From positions 8,184,001 to 8,248,000 of the forward strand of contig JAULSN010000001.1 of assembly GCA_033439765.1 (NCBI GenBank): DNA of 64,000 bases, written 5' to 3'. The stretch is from Lasiosphaeria ovina. Lineage: Eukaryota; Ascomycota; Sordariomycetes; Sordariales; Lasiosphaeriaceae. Position 1 is the first letter of the stretch. Each line of letters opens with the position of its first letter. This document shows, piece after piece, positions 12,701-23,550 of the stretch. A program made the translations under genes and the position numbers. The notes beneath the pieces were generated by a model that saw nothing but the letters and a program-made list of their open reading frames with translations, was not told the DNA's origin and searched no databases.

Positions 12701-13258
12701 CTCGCCTCGCCCTCCACCCCGCTTCTTCGTCCTCCCCGCTCGCCCAAGCGAGCGGACGGGCAAAAATGCTCAATGAAGATCTAGATCTAAGTTTGGTCGT
12801 CGGTTGGTCGTTACGGTCGAGGAGATGCTTGAGCGATGCAAAGGGCTGCTACTACGAGGTACATACCTTACATACCTACGGATACCTCGACACGCATTCG
12901 TCAGTAACGTTAGCGTGCATCGAGTCGGAGTCGTCTCTGGTCTCGGTGCGCTCCCCCTCTGGCCCGACCCATAGCTGGGTTCTTGTTTTAATATCCAGCA
13001 GCAGTGCCAACTCATCATTGCATGACGAGAGTCGAGGTCTGCTTGTGCCTAGTTGCCTCGCGACCCCATCCTCCATTCAGAAAACGCCGTTCGCGGTTTA
13101 GGGCCACAAGCAGGGCATGCAAGGGTTTGCCGGCCCCAGCCACTGTTCATGCACCTCATTCTGTTCACCGACTTCGTGGTATGGCCTCAAGCCAGTCGTT
13201 CAACCTGGGCGCTTTTTTGGGGTCCGCCGACGCTCTGGCGATAGGAGTGAGGAGAGGG

Positions 13259-13282
13259 AGAGAGAGAGAGAGAGAGAGAGAG
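13259..13282. repeat. (AG)12 dinucleotide microsatellite
   Basis: An uninterrupted AG run of 24 nt in the long intergenic region. The RERERE strings it produces in translation are shadows. Confidence 0.9.
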
Positions 13283-15174
13283 GGCCACGGCCGCCACCCC
13301 TCCATGTCTGTCCGTCTGTCTGTTGGTCGGTCCTTCCTTCAGATTGCCTGAATGGGCTGTCGCTCTCTAGCCCTGCCCTTCCTGTCAGTTTGGGTCACCT
13401 TGATTGCTTTGGCAGCACGGCACGCACTGAAGCTTCTCTGAATCCTCCCTCCCCACTTTCCCCCGACAAGCGCCGGTTGCTTTCCCGAACTGGGGTGGGC
13501 TGCTTGTCGTCCCGGAAAACCTAATTGCCCGGTTTTGATTTGCCAGCAGCGACGACATTCGTGGATTCTGCCCGCCTGGAAGAGAGACAATGACATGGGA
13601 GACGGAGACGCGAGTGCCCGGCGAATCGCCCATGGATATGGACCAGGCGGTATAGCCCACAATACGACGTCGATAATCCGCCAGCATCGCGCATGCAGCT
13701 TGGCTTGGAGTTTCTTTCTCTGTCTCTCCGCCCGTCGCTCTACTGCTGTGTCGTTTCGTTTCTCCAGACCTGCCTACCTGGTCCACTAGGCGGGCACCAG
13801 TATGTAGCCAGCCACTGGACGACCCTCGACCCCGACCCCCGTTTCTCGTCCCTCGCCGTCCTTGTTGTTGGTTCCTCGTCCCTCGTCCCGCGTCCCGCGT
13901 CCCCGTCCGGTCCATGCATTGTACTGTACGTCTGTATGTACATTGTACTGTATGTGCTGAGACGGCAAGTCCTGCTGCTGGGCTACACGCCGTGGCAGAC
14001 CGCGGCGGCGGCAGCATGACAGGTGGATATGCATGTCTGTTGACTTGTACCGCTCGGGGCGTGTCGTCGTCGAAAGCACAGTTGCACTACCAGGCAATAC
14101 ATTCACATACACATACTCGCATCGCTGCAGCTGCATTAGTGGCCGCCGCCAGATGGATCTCGGAGACAACAGTCTCCGCTTTCTGCTCCCTTTCTGCTTT
14201 GCTTCGCATAGTTTGCGAACCAGGCACGTCCCTCTCCCACTGCGGTCTCGTCTCCGGACTCACCCAGAGCACGGGTCTCGACTGGGTGCCCGGCAGCAGA
14301 CCAAGCCTGCCGAGTCCTCGAGTGAGAGTCCACCTCGCGCGAGCCCGCCTGCGGAGCAAGAGATTGGCCTTCGGCGGTTCCATTTTGCCACCTCACTATG
14401 CCTAGGTCTGCATAGACAGGCGCTTTTACCCCAAGGGAAAAGCCTGCAGGTATGCACGCCCGCAGCCCAGTCTCGGACAAAAACACGCAGCCAGCGGAGG
14501 GGGAGAGGAGCGGAGAGAGAAAAGACAGCAAGTTGAGAGGCCGGACAAGGCAGAAGGTAAATAGCAAAAACAAAGCACCAGCCAGCGGTGCCGCGTCTCG
14601 TTGCCAGGACCCTTGCCGCTCGAGATCCGTACTCCATATTGGCTCCGATACAAACTAGCCCCGACTTATCAAAAGAGATCATCCCCTCCCCAAGATGAAT
14701 GCATCCCCCATGTGTAAGGGTGGAGTTGGCCGGGTCTCAGCGGGTTTATGAATGGCAACGACACGCGCCAGCACATCAAGATGGGTCACACTTTGAGCCG
14801 CATCTCGACAGTCGGCATGCATCTTACGAACCCTTCCCTCCTGTCCGTTTAGCTTTTCCGTCATTTCCCTTCTCGCGTCTGTATCTGGACAATTTGCCAT
14901 CCCCTGCCCCGCATTAAGTCTCCCGGCACCGCAATAAAGACACATGTCTCGCCGTTGCTGGCTCAGAATTTCCTGCGTCCGAGCCTTGAATACGTAGCAT
15001 ATCAGCCTTGACTTCACCACCCACAAACCCACAACACCCTCTTGTCTGTAGGACAAGCTTCCATCACCGGCACTGCCCTACTTTTTCTGTGTGCCTTCTA
15101 TACCACATTGCCCCTAGGTTGGGCTCGACTGCATCGCATCAAACGGAGTCCGGATCCCGTCCCGCGGCCTGCTT

Positions 15175-15222
15175 GCTTTTTTTTTTTCTCTCTATCTCTC
15201 TTCTCTTGTCTGTTGCTGCTTC
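15175..15222 (+). promoter_or_regulatory. Pyrimidine-rich tract upstream of the dsRBD-like gene
   Basis: A nearly pure C/T stretch, including a run of about 13 T, lies about 100-150 bp before the ATG at 15323. CT-rich tracts of this kind commonly precede transcription starts in filamentous ascomycete promoters. The role here is inferred from position only. Confidence 0.4.
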
Positions 15223-15322
15223 CAGCTGTACTTTGGACTTCGACGGCATTATACGTTCCCACTTTTTAGCTTTGCCGTGTGTGTCCGTCACATCCTGATC
15301 CATTGGGGGGTCAATTGACAAA

Positions 15323-16158
15323 ATGAAGGGATTCTACATCCAGTACTTGGAAAGTAAGTCGTCAATTGAGTCTTTCTGGTGGTGATGGGCCGACTTTCCT
15401 CCCTGCCATCACGATGCCCCGATCCCACGTTGTTCTGTTGTGGTGGGGTGTCGTCTACCAGGCATGTCATCCGTCCGCCTCGTGGGTGGTTCACCCCTGC
15501 ACGACATCTCCACGACATACAGCTGCTCCCGCCTGTTCCTGCTTCAGTTTAAATCCCGACCACCACATCCCAAGCCCCCCGTCACCTGTTGATCCGAAGC
15601 GCCCTACCCATCCCACAACATTTTGTAGGGCTGAGGCGGCGTCATGTTGGGCTGTCATGCAGATTTCTTCACGTCATCCCGTTTTGCCCTGCCTCGATCC
15701 CATGCAGAAAGAAGGGGGAGGCGACGGGAAGGAGGGGGGTGCTAGCTCTAATTGACAACGAATTGGGTTGTTTCCAGCATCACATGGCTAACCGAGGCTT
15801 CCCCGTAGGTCTTTGCCGGCGTCGTGGGTGGCAGGACCCCATGTACGAGTGCCACCGTGACTCTCACGGCTTCACCTGCCTGGTTCTGGTCAATGGCCGT
15901 GAGTACCAGACCGATTTGGCATACGAGTCAGACAACCTAGCCCAGGAGAACGCAGCCATGCGTGCCTTTATGGTTTGCCGGAACTTTTCCGTCAATGGAG
16001 GCATGTTGGCCCGCAACGGGATCGTGCAGGGACTCCCAGCCGACGACACCACCCGCAGGCCCAGAAAGGGGAGCCGCCACACTTCCTCTTCCAATCACTC
16101 ACATGGCCGCCGATCTGGACATCACTCAAGCAGCAGCTCCACTGCTTCGCTGGAATGA
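15323..16158 (+). CDS. Small protein with a degenerate double-stranded-RNA-binding-like domain
   Basis: Exon 2 (15778-16158) encodes a compact domain with the dsRBD order: DPMYECHRDSHG (strand 1), FTCLVLVNGREYQTD (strand 2), then YESDNLAQENAAMRAFMVCRNF (strand 3 and helix 2), followed by a basic Ser/His tail. The exon 1 candidate at 15323-15353 (MKGFYIQYLE, followed by GTAAGT) would supply helix 1. The problem is phase: exon 1 ends with one extra base, but the best acceptor (CTAAT branch, TTTCCAG at 15777) needs phase 0 and would give an early stop. Alternatives are the acceptor TAG at 15745, which keeps frame but has no pyrimidine tract, or translation starting at ATG 15784 with a 124-residue product. 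The RNA-contacting KKxAK motif of true dsRBDs is replaced by DNLAQE, so RNA binding is doubtful. The gene is real with good probability; its 5' end is not settled. Confidence 0.6.
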
Positions 16159-18855
16159 ATGCGAAAAAGAACCGCACCTCTTTTTGTGGAAGGGCATCAT
16201 GATTGGATCCGCTGGGTCCCCGATCGTCTTGGATTCCCACTACTACCAGGACCAATCCCAAATCGGTGGAAACCGAGGAGACCCGAGGAAGCTCAAGGCA
16301 GCAACTGGAAACTCCGGGACCGTACATTCTGATATAAAACTGGAGAAGGCTTCACAGCAATGACGGAGAGACATGGAGCGAGCGAGAGAGACCCGGCACT
16401 TATACCCCGTTGGTGGCATCCAACCCGCAATTTCCAGGATCAAGGAGACACGGGAGCGAGCGAGCGAGAAACGAACGAGAGACGATGCCAAGCGCACGTA
16501 CACCAAAACATTTGCATTTACCACGATATGAATGAACGAACGTAACGACCTAGACCATATTGCCTTTCTAACGACTTTGGTCGACGACTTTTGGTTTTTT
16601 TATTCTGCCTTCCTCCTTTTATTTGGATTTCTTCAACCATATCCCAGGAGCCTTTTCCCGTTGCATCTTGCTGCATTTTGTTTCTTTGGATTTCTTCGTC
16701 CTATTTCGAAGCACATTGGATGGCCTTGCTCCTTGTTCCATCTCTACCGGCTGGGTATCACAGGACCAGCCTGGAAGAAGATTCGAAGTCAACATGGACC
16801 AGGCCCGCAGAGCACGCAATATTCTCAAGAGGCAACTCTGGTGGACCAGACACCACAAACGCATATATTGGACAGCTATTCTCTTTGTTGATCTCTTTGG
16901 TTCATCATTTCCGAGGGTTGCCCAACCCACGGGTGGATTTAGCCCGGAATGGCTAGTTTCAGCTACACTCACACGTCTATTCGCCCTTTGCCAGACGCAG
17001 AAAAAACGGCCGGAAGTTTGGTATCGAGATCATGGGAATGCCCGTTTGGACAGCGCCATATTCTCGTGGAATCAAGCGGTGTGTGTTGGCAAGCAATCTT
17101 AGCCACTTTTTTGTGGCGGAAAACAGGGGGTGAGGTTGAGTTAAAATGGATTTTTGACCTAACTCTTGGAGAATATTCGAGAGGTATTTTGTCCTCCTCT
17201 TTTGTTCGTCCTTGAGTTTTAGCATTGGCAAGAGGCAACAACGAATTTCATGAGCGCTTGAGTTGGGATGGAAAAGAGAAAAGATACCGGGGGAAGAGAA
17301 AGGCGGGCGGGAGGAAGGAGGGTCAAAGACGGACTTCATGACATGAACGAACAACCTACCTTTTTATGACGAAACTCTCATGTCTCTCAGGAGATTGAGA
17401 CCTATGATGATGATGAAAGAAAATACACTTCACCCCCTTATTTTCTCTTGCTCACCTATTGGCGACCATTTATTCGCAGATGGGCACCTTGACTAGATAC
17501 ATTGTAATAGAGCCTACCTAGGTTGGCAGGTATCAAGTACCTACGTGAGAATGGTCCCTCGCTTGCCAGCGTTTACACCAACACGTTCCAAAGACCCAGC
17601 TAATACGGAATAACCCAGGGTAAGAAGGGTTTTTTATTTTGAACTTGGGTCGAATATGCCCAACAAACGGATACCTAGATTATATTCGGCTGTGTGGTGG
17701 GTCTTGTGGCTATGTGTGTCGTTGGATATATTTGTGCACATAGCGTTACAATTTGGAGCTGCAGATATTGTCTTTGTGGTTCCTCTCACCGGGTTGAATG
17801 AATGGGGCGGCTTGAAACCAGCTGCGTGATCGCCAGGCAGGCAAGGGTACTCGGCCAGTGCCGGCGGGCAATCAGCACTTTAAAGAGTCTGAAACGGCCG
17901 AACTGGCTGGGGGGTGGCTCATTGTGGCTCGGGGCGAGGTTGTTTACTGTACATGCCATAGTACGGAGTACCGAGTCCTGAGGGCACGTCCATATTTGGT
18001 GCCCGAGTCGGTCGTGACCGAGGGCATTCAAGTTGACGTCATACCACTGACTCACTCACCTACGCACCACTTGATGAACGGCACGGTGTCGGCTGAGAGG
18101 CCCTAGAATCTACGTATTCTCATTGCTGCATTGCTGTGGAAGGGGAATGCACCGCCTTACTCTGTTTCGGTGTGCAGAGCCAATAAACCCAGGCCATGGG
18201 AACCCGTGACTTAAGCAATCCAATTGAACTCTCAACTGCTGCCCAAGGCAACCGTTCGAATACCTACCTCGACGACGGCCGACAAAAGGATTATTAGACC
18301 TTGTATAGCCGACAGCGGCCGCCAAAGACGGTCAGTCCACCTAAGCCGGGTAGTGGGGAGATGGGAGCAGCAGCCATCCATCTCATCTGCCCGTCCAGCT
18401 GGAGCGCGGGGAAACGGGGCATATGACTGGGTACCTGGAGAGTCGGACGATGAATTTGCTGTGTGTCAACCTGGAGATTCGCCTCGTCTTGTGTCCCGAA
18501 GTACGGGCCGACGGTCAGGGCTAGGGGCACACGGAGCAAGACACTGATCGACTCGACGATGGCGCCCGCCCTCCACTGTCTCCCCCCACCACCGCCCGAT
18601 CCACGTGCACCCCTCCCCCCTTCCCGCAAATTTCGCTGGGAGATTGAGCCGGCTGCTTGATTGGCTGAGCGCCTGGCATTTGGGTTGATGCTGCCCCATC
18701 CCCTTTCACGCAAAATGGCGCCGGCCCTCTTCCCAAGTCCGGGCAGCAACCAGCCAAAGAGCCTTCTGAATCTGGGCTCGTGGTTGCGCAAGCTGTCTTA
18801 CATTTACTGGTTGATACCCTTAGTTGCCAGTGCGCTCAGGTCAGGGGCGGGGAGA

Positions 18856-18873
18856 GGGGGGGGGGGGGGGGGG
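18856..18873 (+). repeat. 18-nt poly-G tract
   Basis: An uninterrupted run of 18 G, preceded within 20 nt by further GGGG and GGGGAGAG runs, about 420 bp upstream of the next start codon. It could fold as a G-quadruplex and is also a likely place for sequencing length error. Confidence 0.85.
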
Positions 18874-19176
18874 CGTGTAGTAATTGAACGACTAAAGGGG
18901 CGGCGGACGGGAAACGTAAACGCAAGAGGCACCCCAGAAAAAAAAACAGCTTCAAAGTGTCGTGTCCTCTTTCCCCCCCTCTGCTGCTGTAAACGTTAGC
19001 TGCTGCAGCTACTTACCATCCGTATTGCGCTTCCTTGTCCGGAAAACCGCTTCGCCACCTTTCTTCGAGCCCCTTTTTTACCCCGTGATCGTATTCAACT
19101 TCCTCAGTCTCCAGCCCTGGTCGTGACTGCTTTCCTGACGACGTGAGGGCATTTACGGGAAACCTTTGAAGAAGCC

Positions 19177-19250
19177 CTTCTCCGTCGCCCCTTGTTTCTT
19201 CCTTCTCCCTTCTTACACTCGTTCAACCATCTTTTTGCTTTTTCCTGTTC
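19177..19250 (+). promoter_or_regulatory. CT-rich promoter tract of the GDP-mannose pyrophosphorylase gene
   Basis: A strongly pyrimidine-biased stretch (CCCTTCTCC, TTTCTTCCTTCTCCC, CTTTTTGC) ends about 45 bp before the ATG at 19297. It fits a core promoter/leader of a highly expressed housekeeping gene; this is inference from position and composition. Confidence 0.4.
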
Positions 19251-19296
19251 AATTCGCTCGCTCGTTGCTCATTGACTTTGTCCCCGAAACGCAATC

Positions 19297-20718
19297 ATGA
19301 AGGGTAAGAGAGACTCGGCATTCCTTCTTTTTTTCTTTTTTTTTCTTCGGGAGTTGCTGCTACTGCCTCTCTTTACAGCAGAAGCTGTTGCTACTCTTCC
19401 TGCATCGCAAAATGGCTAACCAGCTTTGTCGCCTGCAGCTCTTATTCTCGTCGGCGGCTTTGGCACCCGCCTGCGTCCTCTTGTATGCCCACCCATTCAT
19501 TCATCCTTACAGCGTCCCACCGGTCGAAAAGCGCAACCCGCGCACTTACAGTGTCGCTTTCGTGCGCCTCGAGGCTATTCGCTAACAATTTTTGTGGCAG
19601 ACGCTGACGCTCCCGAAGCCCCTGGTCGAGTTCGGCAACAAGCGCATGATCCTGCACCAGATCGAGGCGCTTGCAGCCGCTGGCGTCACCGACATCGTCC
19701 TTGCCGTCAACTACCGCCCTGAGATTATGGAAAAGTACTTGGCCGAGGTTGGTGGCCATCTTTACATTTTCGGAAGTCTGCCGCAGACGGACGGCTAAAC
19801 TGACACTGCCAATCACGATAGTACGAAAAGCAATTCGGAATCAACATTTCCCTCTCCATCGAGACCGAGCCCCTGGGCACGGCCGGACCGTTAAAGCTGG
19901 CCGAGGAAATCTTGCGAAAAGACGACACCCCCTTCTTCGTCCTCAACTCGGATGTCACCTGCGAATACCCATTCGCGAATCTCTTGGCCTTCCACAAGGC
20001 GCATGGCGACGAAGGCACCATCGTCGTGACCAAGGTAGAGGAGCCGTCCAAGTACGGCGTCATTGTCCACAAGCCCAACCACCCCTCCCGCATCGACCGC
20101 TTTGTAGAAAAGCCTGTCCAGTTCGTCGGCAACCGCATCAATGCCGGCATCTACCTCCTCAACACATCGGTGCTCGACCGCATCGAGCTACGACCTACCT
20201 CCATCGAGCAGGAGACCTTCCCCGCCATGGTTAGGGACGGCCAGCTGCACTCGTTTGATCTAGACGGCTTTTGGATGGACGTCGGCCAGCCCAAGGACTT
20301 CCTGACGGGCACCTGCTTATACCTATCCTCCCTCACCAAGAAGGGCTCCAAGGAGCTCACACCCTCCTCGCAGCCATTCGTACACGGCGGAAACGTGCTG
20401 ATCGACCCGTCTGCCAAGATCGGGAAGAACTGCAGAATAGGACCCAACGTGACGATTGGCCCCGACGTCGTCGTAGGCGACGGCGTCCGCCTGCAGCGCT
20501 GCGTGCTGTTGTCTGGCTCCAAGGTTAAGGACCACGCGTGGATCAAGAGCAGCATAGTTGGCTGGAACAGCACTGTAGGCAAGTGGGCGCGTCTGGAGAA
20601 CGTGTCGGTTCTGGGTGACGACGTCACCATCGGAGACGAGATTTACGTCAACGGCGGCAGCATTCTGCCGCACAAGACCATCAAGACCAACGTTGACGTG
20701 CCAGCCATTATCATGTAA
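19297..20718 (+). CDS. mpg1: Mannose-1-phosphate guanylyltransferase (GDP-mannose pyrophosphorylase)
   Basis: Cytosolic enzyme making GDP-mannose from mannose-1-phosphate and GTP, the donor for N- and O-glycans, GPI anchors and cell-wall mannan. Four exons (19297-19303, 19439-19482, 19601-19747, 19822-20718) give 364 residues, a usual length for this family. The first coding exon is only 7 nt (ATG AAG G). The nucleotidyltransferase signature [10 protein letters not shown] is at residues 8-17, followed by [16 protein letters not shown] and NAGIYLLN lie in the sugar-binding half, and the C-terminal third is a left-handed beta-helix of hexapeptide repeats ([20 protein letters not shown]) ending in PAIIM. 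The donor of intron 3 is GTTGGT, weaker than its neighbours, but the joined protein is collinear with the family. The gene converges on glycerol kinase. Confidence 0.97.
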
Positions 20719-21610
20719 TACCCCCTCTTTGATACCGCTGCTGGTAGTGCTGGTGCTACTGGAGAAAACCAGAATACGACCAGTGAAAAAAAAAACACCC
20801 ATCTGACTCACTTCATTCTTTGATATGTGTTACTATTATACCATTTTTAGAATAAACTCACCCACTACTTATTATATAATTTGTCCTCGTACATGCTGTA
20901 CGGAGTACAGGGTGTAGAACCCTCTCTTGATTTGTAAAATATATTTGTTTGGCATTTAAGTGGTTAAGTCTGGTCACCGGTTTTGGATAGTTGCTAGAAA
21001 TATTTACGTCGCATAGCAAGAGTTTGGGATCTTCATATCAATGTGCACTATTGTTGCAGAAAAATACATAACGGACAGACCAAGGCTTTGGAATGTTTCA
21101 TTTTCTCCTTTTGCTCCTTTCCTTCGCCTCATCATGGACGTAGTTTATTTAGTTGAGTGAGAGTTAGCATAGCGAAATCAACGGGTATGCCCTCCTATAA
21201 CAAACCTTTCTTGAGACATGATTGCATTGTACCTGATTGTAAAGATGTTTCCTAGTGCACTTTAGATTGGAGAACGTCAAATGAACTACACACGAACGAG
21301 AAGATCCACTGTTATAGCTGAATCAATAAAGTATTAAATGTTATATATAAATAAGAATGTTATTATACACATGGAAAAGTAACTAAAAAGGACAAAGGAA
21401 GAAACGGGAGACAAAGCCTGTGGTATCCTCGCCAAAGGAGTAAGTAAGGGACATAGGTAAGTAAGTACGTACGTAAGATATCTGAGAGGGAAGAAAAGGA
21501 GACAAAGAGGAGAAAGAACGCTCGGTATCAAAACGCCCGACAGCCATGCGACAACGCCATCAAAGCTTTCAGGTCATACCACGCTACACGCACTCTCTGG
21601 TTACACACGA
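20719..21610. other. Convergent 3' region between mpg1 and glycerol kinase
   Basis: AT-rich sequence holding both 3' UTRs. It contains a TACGGAGTAC copy at 20899-20908 flanked by CTGTAC/GTACAG arms (20896-20910), and several AATAAA-like signals (for example near 20851 and 21325). No gene seen. Confidence 0.6.
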
Positions 21611-23550
21611 TCACTCGGGGTGTTCCTTCATCCATCCACGACTCATCTCGACGGCGCGTTCCCAGTTCTTGAACAGCTTGGCGGCTACGGCGGGTTCCAT
21701 CTGCGGAGTGAACACTTTCCTGCCAGTTTGGCCAATCTCCTTAAGGTCTTCAAAGTCGGACCACACGCCCGTGGCAAGGCCGGCAGCTATGGCTGCGCCG
21801 AGGGCCGTCGTCTCGCGCATGGCCGGCCGGTCCACGAGAATACCGCTGATGTCAGCCTGGGTTTGCATACACAGGTCCGAGTTAGACAAGCCGCCGTCGA
21901 CGGCGAGGGACTCAAGCTTGTGGTTCGAGTCCTTCTCCATGGCGTCGAGGATTGCCTTAGTCTGGTAGCACGTCGCCTCGAGTGTTGCGCGCGCAATGTG
22001 TCCCTTGGTTGTGTGGTGTGTAATACCGACTATTGCATCACCCAAGTCAGTAATTTAAACTTTGAGGAAACTTACCGATGCAAGCGAGGTCTCTTCAACT
22101 TACACAGCGTCCCCTTGGCGTCGTCAATCCAGTACGGGGCAAAGAGTCCGCTGAAGGCTGTTACGAAAACCACGCCGCCATTGTCTTCGACCTCCAGGGC
22201 GAGGTCTGTAATTTGGTTTGACTGTTCCATAAATCCCAGGTTGTTCATCAAAAAGTTGACACCGGATCCAGCTACTGCTATGCTCCCCTCGAGGGCGTAA
22301 ACGGGTTTCCTCAGTGCGCCGAAATCGTAGGCGACCGTAGCCAGCAGGCCGTATTTAGATATGACGGGCTCGGAGCCCACGTTGTAGAGGAGAAAGCATC
22401 CTGTTCCATATGTATTTTTGGCCCGACCGGCGTTGAATCCACACTGTCCGACCAGTGCGCTAGACTGATCGCCTAGACACCCGGCAATGGACACACCGGC
22501 GAGCGCGCCCGTTGTCAGCTTACCGAAGCACTTGGGATCGGACGACGGCACGATCTTGGGTAGTTGGATCTTGTGCTTATCGATGCCAAAGAAGCCCAGA
22601 AGTTTGTCGTCGTACTTTAGTGTGCGTAGGTTCATAAACATGGTCCTGCTCGCATTCGTGCTGTCTGTGACATGGATGGGCTTCTCCGCCTGTGCGCCGC
22701 CGTTGAGTCTGTAGATTAACCACGAATCCACGGTCCCGAAAGCGAGACGGCCCTCTTCATAGGCCTGCTTGACGACATCAACATTCTGCAGGAGCCAGAG
22801 CAACTTGACGCTGCTGGGATACGTTGACAGAGGAAGCCCACACAGCTCTGTGAGAGTGTCGGCCGACTCGCGCGACCTGAGTTCTCGCACCAGATTCTTG
22901 GTGCGTGTGTCCGGCCAGGCGATGGCGTTGTAGAGCGGCTCTCCGGTATTGCTGTCCCAGACTACTGTTGTCTCGCGCTGGTTCGTGATGCCGATGGACC
23001 GGATGTCGGCCTTGGAATGCCCCAGCGCCTCAAATTTCTGCACTGCTCCGTTGATGCATTGCTCAACCGAGCTGAGCAGGTCAAGCGGCTCTTGCTCATG
23101 CCAGCTTTGCGACAGACATCCGTCAGGTGGTTGTCATAGAGGGTAGAGCTGGAAGTACGGCGCATAGGAAACAATGGGGCAGCGTAGAGGTATGGGAATG
23201 ACTTACCCTGACTTTGGATAGAGGCTCCCAAGTTCTACCTGGTGGCTTGCGACTGGATCACCCTCCCCGTTGAAGATTAGGAAACGCGTCGAGGTGGTGC
23301 CCTGGTCGACGCTACCCACGAACCAGTGCCGCTTCTTTTCCTCCTCTGTCTCGTGTATTCCCTGCGGAAGCGAAGAATGGTCCTCGTGGTGGTTAGGGGT
23401 ATCGACGGCGCCGTTGGACACAGTAACAGCCAGGCTGTTTGCCGATAACTCTGTTGCAACCATCATGCCCGCCAGACTGTTGTCGGTAGGAGCCTGGACT
23501 TTGGCAGCATCGATCTGAGCCACCCAGTCAGGCTCCCCAAGTTCGCCCAT
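21611..23550 (-). CDS. GUT1: Glycerol kinase (FGGY family)
   Basis: ATP-dependent phosphorylation of glycerol to glycerol-3-phosphate, the first step of glycerol use. Three exons (23550-23207, 23104-22104, 22029-21611) give 587 residues. The FGGY ATPase start VDQGTTSTRF is at 81-90. ITNQRETTVVWD, the AWPDTRT segment, DSTNASRTMFMNL and GTGCFLLYN follow in the usual order, and HIARATLEATCYQTKAILDAM is the C-terminal hallmark. Introns: 23105-23206 and 22030-22103 (ACTGAC branch). ATG 23550 has a strong GCC ATG G context. The first 75 residues are a poorly conserved extension compared with bacterial and yeast enzymes. Upstream, the frame stays open for 82 more codons and includes an ATG at 23613 that would add a short basic leader. 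The cytosolic form is the safe prediction. Confidence 0.95.

Larger units (their letters stand above)
9746..15322. other. 5.6 kb gene-free region, longest in the window
   Basis: I found no supportable gene. The longest ORF (12039-12776, +, 245 codons) shows no domain, is compositionally like its surroundings and has overlapping ORFs on the opposite strand. The region carries one TACTCCGTA nonamer (11025-11033), an (AG)12 microsatellite (13259-13282), several TACCTACC-type motifs (about 12185-12215 and 12855-12880) and, at the right end, a pyrimidine tract. It may contain the leader of the dsRBD-like gene or an untranslated RNA, but nothing in the bases proves that. Confidence 0.55.
16159..19296. 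other. 3.1 kb spacer between the dsRBD-like gene and GDP-mannose pyrophosphorylase
   Basis: No gene supported. It contains one TACGGAGTA nonamer (17962-17970), an 18-nt G run (18856-18873) and, from about 19177, the CT-rich promoter of the downstream gene. ORFs up to 165 codons show no domains. Confidence 0.6.

Noticed and set aside
12039..12776. 245-codon ORF on the plus strand in the long intergenic region
   Set aside because: No recognisable domain or composition typical of protein, overlapped by stop-free frames on the other strand; most likely chance.
13004..13351. RERERERE-containing ORFs around the AG repeat
   Set aside because: Product of an intergenic dinucleotide repeat, unlike the RE head of ExgD, which belongs to a complete gene.
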